Shown here in pieces: positions 6,697-8,481 of a stretch of 8,481 nucleotides of DNA (the stretch's first letter is position 1; every line of letters begins with the position of its first letter). Source of the DNA: JASJCL01 sp050291585 (GTDB lineage: Bacteria; Desulfobacterota; Desulfobacteria; Desulfobacterales; Desulfosarcinaceae); assembly GCA_050291585.1 (NCBI GenBank), contig JBNKKA010000184.1, positions 1 through 8,481 of the forward strand, in the 5' to 3' direction. The notes beneath the pieces are model-generated. The model did no database searches. It saw only the letters and a program-made list of their open reading frames with translations, and had not been told where the DNA came from. Made by a program: the position numbers and the translations under genes.

Positions 6697-6723
6697 AAAA
6701 AACCGGGCCGCCTGCGGGCGACC
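6697..6723 (-). terminator. Candidate intrinsic terminator on the - strand
   Basis: On the - strand, GGTCGCC (6723-6717) pairs with GGCGGCC (6712-6706) across a CGCA loop, giving 7 pairs with one G-U. CGG and a TTTTTT run (6702-6697) follow. The G-U is a C-A mismatch on the + strand, so the hairpin is built for - strand transcripts. Its only visible upstream candidate is the aldehyde dehydrogenase remnant that ends at 6838. Confidence 0.6.
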
Positions 6724-6837
6724 TAATTTCTTATCCTTTAAATGCTTCTAGAAGCCTTTGCCCTTTCAGCGGTAGCGGCGCCTGCCCGCGATCAAGCCGG
6801 ACAGATGATTCGCTGATGTAGCAGGCGGTTGGGGCCG

Positions 6838-6930
6838 TCAGCCCGTGCCGCCGAAGGGGCAGTTGCTGGTGCAGGGCCCCCCATCATTGATCCCCACCGT
6901 GCCGGCCTCGACCTTCGTTCCGACCGGGGC
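6838..6930 (-). pseudogene. Probable C-terminal fragment of an aldehyde dehydrogenase (succinate-semialdehyde-dehydrogenase-like)
   Basis: On the - strand the frame ending at the TGA at 6840-6838 reads EAGTVGINDGGPCTSNCPFGG. Aldehyde dehydrogenases of the GabD type carry near their C-terminus a segment of the form LE-(A/Y)-G-x-V-G-(I/V)-N-(D/T)-G...APFGG-x-K-x-SG. Here the match stops just after PFGG at a stop codon, and the rest of the enzyme (catalytic Cys and Glu regions) is absent upstream. The frame is closed by a TAA near 7046, and residues before about 6930 do not resemble the family. This looks like a degraded leftover whose gene has been deleted. The match is short and made from memory, so chance similarity is possible. 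Confidence 0.4.
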
Positions 6931-7087
6931 CAGGGTCTTCGGAATCTGTTGGACGGGGTGGGCATCACCCTCGGTGCTTGTATCGTCACCATGCTCATTA
7001 AGACGGCATTGATCATTGAACTGCGCTTTGAAAACAGGTAAGCTTTAGGAACCAATCGCCGCTCACTATAAATACAATGGAGGCCCC

Positions 7088-7405
7088 ATGTATCTGCCAA
7101 AACCGTACAAACATTTTCAGGACCACTTCCCGGAAGTCTTCAACACTTACGAGCAGCTGGGTATAGCCACGCGTGAAGCCGGGCCCCTTGATGAAAAGCT
7201 TCAAAATATGGTCAAACTGGGTATCGCCATGGGCGCCAACTCCCGGGGGGGCGTCATGTCAAGTACCCGCAAGGCAATTGCCGCCGGCGCAACGGCCGAT
7301 GAGGTCCGCCATGCCGTGCTGCTTGGAATAACGACTACCGGTTTCCCCAATATGATTGCGGCAATGAGTTGGGTTGAAGAGGTTGTGTCAGGCGATGATG
7401 GCTGA
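7088..7405 (+). CDS. Carboxymuconolactone decarboxylase (CMD)-family protein lacking the active-site cysteines
   Basis: 105 residues, the usual size of a single CMD domain. The helical pattern LDEKLQNMVKLGIAMGANSRGG...TRKAIAAGATADEVRHAVLLGITTTGFPNMIAAM matches the family core. At the place where AhpD-like members carry the CxxC and His pair (about 52-59), this protein reads NSRGGVMSS, with no Cys in the whole protein and no His there. A peroxidase-coupled AhpD activity is therefore not expected, and the function is unknown. Family proteins form oligomers in the cytoplasm. The ATG at 7088 is preceded by GGAGG (7079-7083) with a short 4-base spacer. The gene stands alone, converging on the phosphatase gene to the right. 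A T-run at 7434-7439 lacks a convincing hairpin. Confidence 0.85.
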   Translation: MYLPKPYKHFQDHFPEVFNTYEQLGIATREAGPLDEKLQNMVKLGIAMGANSRGGVMSSTRKAIAAGATADEVRHAVLLGITTTGFPNMIAAMSWVEEVVSGDDG

Positions 7406-7455
7406 TGCAGATGCCGCCATCTCGTTAAGCTGCTTTTTTCATCTTCTGAAGGCGG

Positions 7456-7902
7456 TCAGGACCCTTTGAGCTTTTTCTTGTAGGCACGCAGCAGTTTCCA
7501 CTGGCAGTGATGGGTGGGATTTGCCCGCGAATGTTTGAGCGCCTTGGCCGCCGCATTCATGTTGAAACCGTTTTTCATGAGATAGCCGGTGACAAAGGTG
7601 CCCGTTCGACCGACGCCAAAGCGGCAATGCACCAGCACTTTACGCCCCTGGGCAATGACGCCGTCCACCCACCCAAAAGCCTTTTCCATGGCGTCCATGT
7701 CCGGGGCGCACTCATCCGGTACAGGGAAGTAGTGGACCTCGAAGCCCGAATCCATTTGAATTTCATGCAGGTCACAGAACTCTCCGCAGAGGTTGACGAT
7801 GGCGTCGATGCCGTTGTCTCTGAGCACGTCGAGGTCCACGTCGAACATGGGCGCATGGCCCACGGCCAGGTGGTCCGTTATCCATGTCAGCTGGTAGCTC
7901 AT
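7456..7902 (-). CDS. Compact dual-specificity / protein-tyrosine phosphatase
   Basis: 148 residues. VHCRFGVGRTGT (91-102) is a perfect Cys-based phosphatase loop (C-x5-R), with nucleophile C93 and phosphate-binding R99. D63 in FPVPDE (59-64) is the probable general acid. The N-terminal part (WITDHLAVGHAP and DAIVNLCGE) is typical of dual-specificity phosphatases, where the start of the domain recognises the substrate. No signal peptide or extra domain is present, so the protein is cytoplasmic. The ATG at 7902 has GAGG 9 bases upstream. The gene follows the PEP-synthase-like gene by 40 bases on the same strand, so the two are probably co-transcribed. The phosphatase may act on that enzyme or on a phosphoprotein or phosphoinositide-like small molecule; the substrate cannot be read from the sequence. 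Confidence 0.9.
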   Translation of the reverse strand: MSYQLTWITDHLAVGHAPMFDVDLDVLRDNGIDAIVNLCGEFCDLHEIQMDSGFEVHYFPVPDECAPDMDAMEKAFGWVDGVIAQGRKVLVHCRFGVGRTGTFVTGYLMKNGFNMNAAAKALKHSRANPTHHCQWKLLRAYKKKLKGS

Positions 7903-7942
7903 CTATTCGATCCTCTCATCGTCCAGGTTTAAAGCTTCCCCA

Positions 7943-8481
7943 TCAGTCTATGTCAACCGTGGCGAAGTTGTAGCGCCCATCCATAAAATCATCCACGAAC
8001 CCATCGATCTGTCCAGCTTCCTTGAGGTACATGTCCATAAGCCGGGTGGCCCCCAGCAGGCGCCCCATCATATCCAGCCGCTGGAAGGTCGTCTCCGCAT
8101 CTGTTCCTTTGAACTGACCGTCGATGAGGTCGCTCTTGACACTGACATCAAACCCCAGGCGACGCAGGATCTTGCTCAAGAATTCGGTTCGCAGCATTCT
8201 CTGGTCCATGTCCGCGCCGCCGCCGGAAAAGCGGAACAGAATCGTCTGATCCGCCAGGCCATCGCCGCACAAGGCGTCCACGATGACAAAGTGGTAGCCG
8301 AAGCGCAGGTTGAGGTTCATATAATCGTCCGAGATCACCGCATGGCTGGCGAACATGGTGGATTCGGGGCTGGCGATGCCGCCGCTCATGACCATTTTGT
8401 CGTGAGCCTCCCAGTCGAAATGGCTGAAGCCCCCCCACTGGATATCGGGGTGGCTGAGCCCCTCCCAGAGAGCGCGCATGG
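7943..8481 (-). CDS. C-terminal part of a large PEP-synthase/PEP-utilising-enzyme-like protein (5' end outside the window)
   Basis: The last 178 or so residues are visible; the frame runs off the right edge and the Met near 8479 is most likely internal. The stretch ASHAVISDDYMNLNLRFGYH, followed by FVIVDALC, ILFRFSGGGAD, FLSKILRRLGF and GRLLGATRLMDM, resembles the C-terminal end of long PEP/pyruvate-binding (PpsA-related) proteins found in deltaproteobacteria. In those, an ATP-grasp-like PEP/pyruvate-binding domain lies far upstream, outside this window, so activity cannot be judged here. The TGA is at 7945-7943. The downstream phosphatase gene suggests regulation by, or coupled action with, a phosphate-removing enzyme. 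The family assignment rests on memory of similar C-termini. Confidence 0.65.
   Translation of the reverse strand, partial: MRALWEGLSHPDIQWGGFSHFDWEAHDKMVMSGGIASPESTMFASHAVISDDYMNLNLRFGYHFVIVDALCGDGLADQTILFRFSGGGADMDQRMLRTEFLSKILRRLGFDVSVKSDLIDGQFKGTDAETTFQRLDMMGRLLGATRLMDMYLKEAGQIDGFVDDFMDGRYNFATVDID

Larger units (their letters stand above)
6409..7087. other. Gene-poor stretch of about 680 bases with remnants
   Basis: No intact gene is convincing here on either strand. Short open frames exist, but they lack ribosome sites and recognisable products. What can be supported inside is a 7-bp inverted repeat (6515-6535), a - strand terminator-like hairpin (6697-6723), a probable aldehyde dehydrogenase fragment on the - strand (6838 to about 6930), and the leader of the next + strand gene. 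A TATAAA box at 7067-7072, with the poor match TTTAGG 17 bases before it, may be a promoter, but it would leave a leader of only about ten bases. Confidence 0.55.

Noticed and set aside
6442..6726. Overlapping short open frames on both strands
   Set aside because: There is no ribosome site, no domain, and the frames compete with one another. The composition looks like non-coding DNA.
7397..7439. Possible + strand terminator after the CMD-family gene
   Set aside because: GATGGC/GCCATC can pair, but the T-run begins 12 bases after the stem and the loop is large, so it does not fit an intrinsic terminator.

Overview
The window looks like a chromosomal segment from a GC-rich anaerobic bacterium. 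Desulfobacterota (sulfate-reducing deltaproteobacteria) is the best guess, based on the XdhC / MobA-like-HD / histidine-phosphatase operon, the NADH oxidase/CoA-disulfide-reductase-like flavoprotein and the PEP-synthase-like C-terminus. That assignment is inferred from gene content and style, not from a marker gene. I see no rRNA, tRNA or CRISPR array.

Left part (1-2966, + strand): a compact operon for molybdenum cofactor maturation. It holds the tail of an unidentified gene, an XdhC-family protein, a MobA/MocA-like nucleotidyltransferase fused to an HD phosphohydrolase domain, and a histidine phosphatase. All three junctions are 4-base stop/start overlaps (ATGA, GTGA, ATGA), so the four genes are probably translationally coupled. 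XdhC proteins act in inserting or sulfurating the cofactor of molybdenum hydroxylases, and MocA-like enzymes add a nucleotide to molybdopterin. The two phosphohydrolase modules are the unexplained part. After the last stop codon lie a UUCG-loop hairpin and a decayed second copy of the gene's own 3' end.

Middle part (3047-5168, - strand): a strong intrinsic terminator, a single-cysteine flavoprotein disulfide reductase, and an AT-richer gene for a small predicted lipoprotein of unknown function.

Right-middle part (5169-7087): a mosaic, accessory-looking stretch. A non-coding segment rich in short hairpins (about 5277-5715) resembles the 5' ribozyme part of a group II intron, without a reverse transcriptase or a recognisable domain V. 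Next comes a - strand gene whose product I read as a PD-(D/E)XK-like nuclease fold joined to a winged helix. It is followed by about 680 bases without an intact gene, which hold an inverted repeat, a - strand terminator and a probable remnant of an aldehyde dehydrogenase C-terminus.

Right part (7088-8481): a small cysteine-less carboxymuconolactone-decarboxylase-family protein on the + strand faces a - strand pair. The pair is the C-terminal part of a large PEP-synthase/PEP-utilising-like protein, running off the window edge, followed by a compact dual-specificity protein phosphatase.

The best leads for something undescribed are the phosphohydrolase-equipped cofactor operon, the structured RNA-like segment, and the orphan nuclease-like gene beside it.
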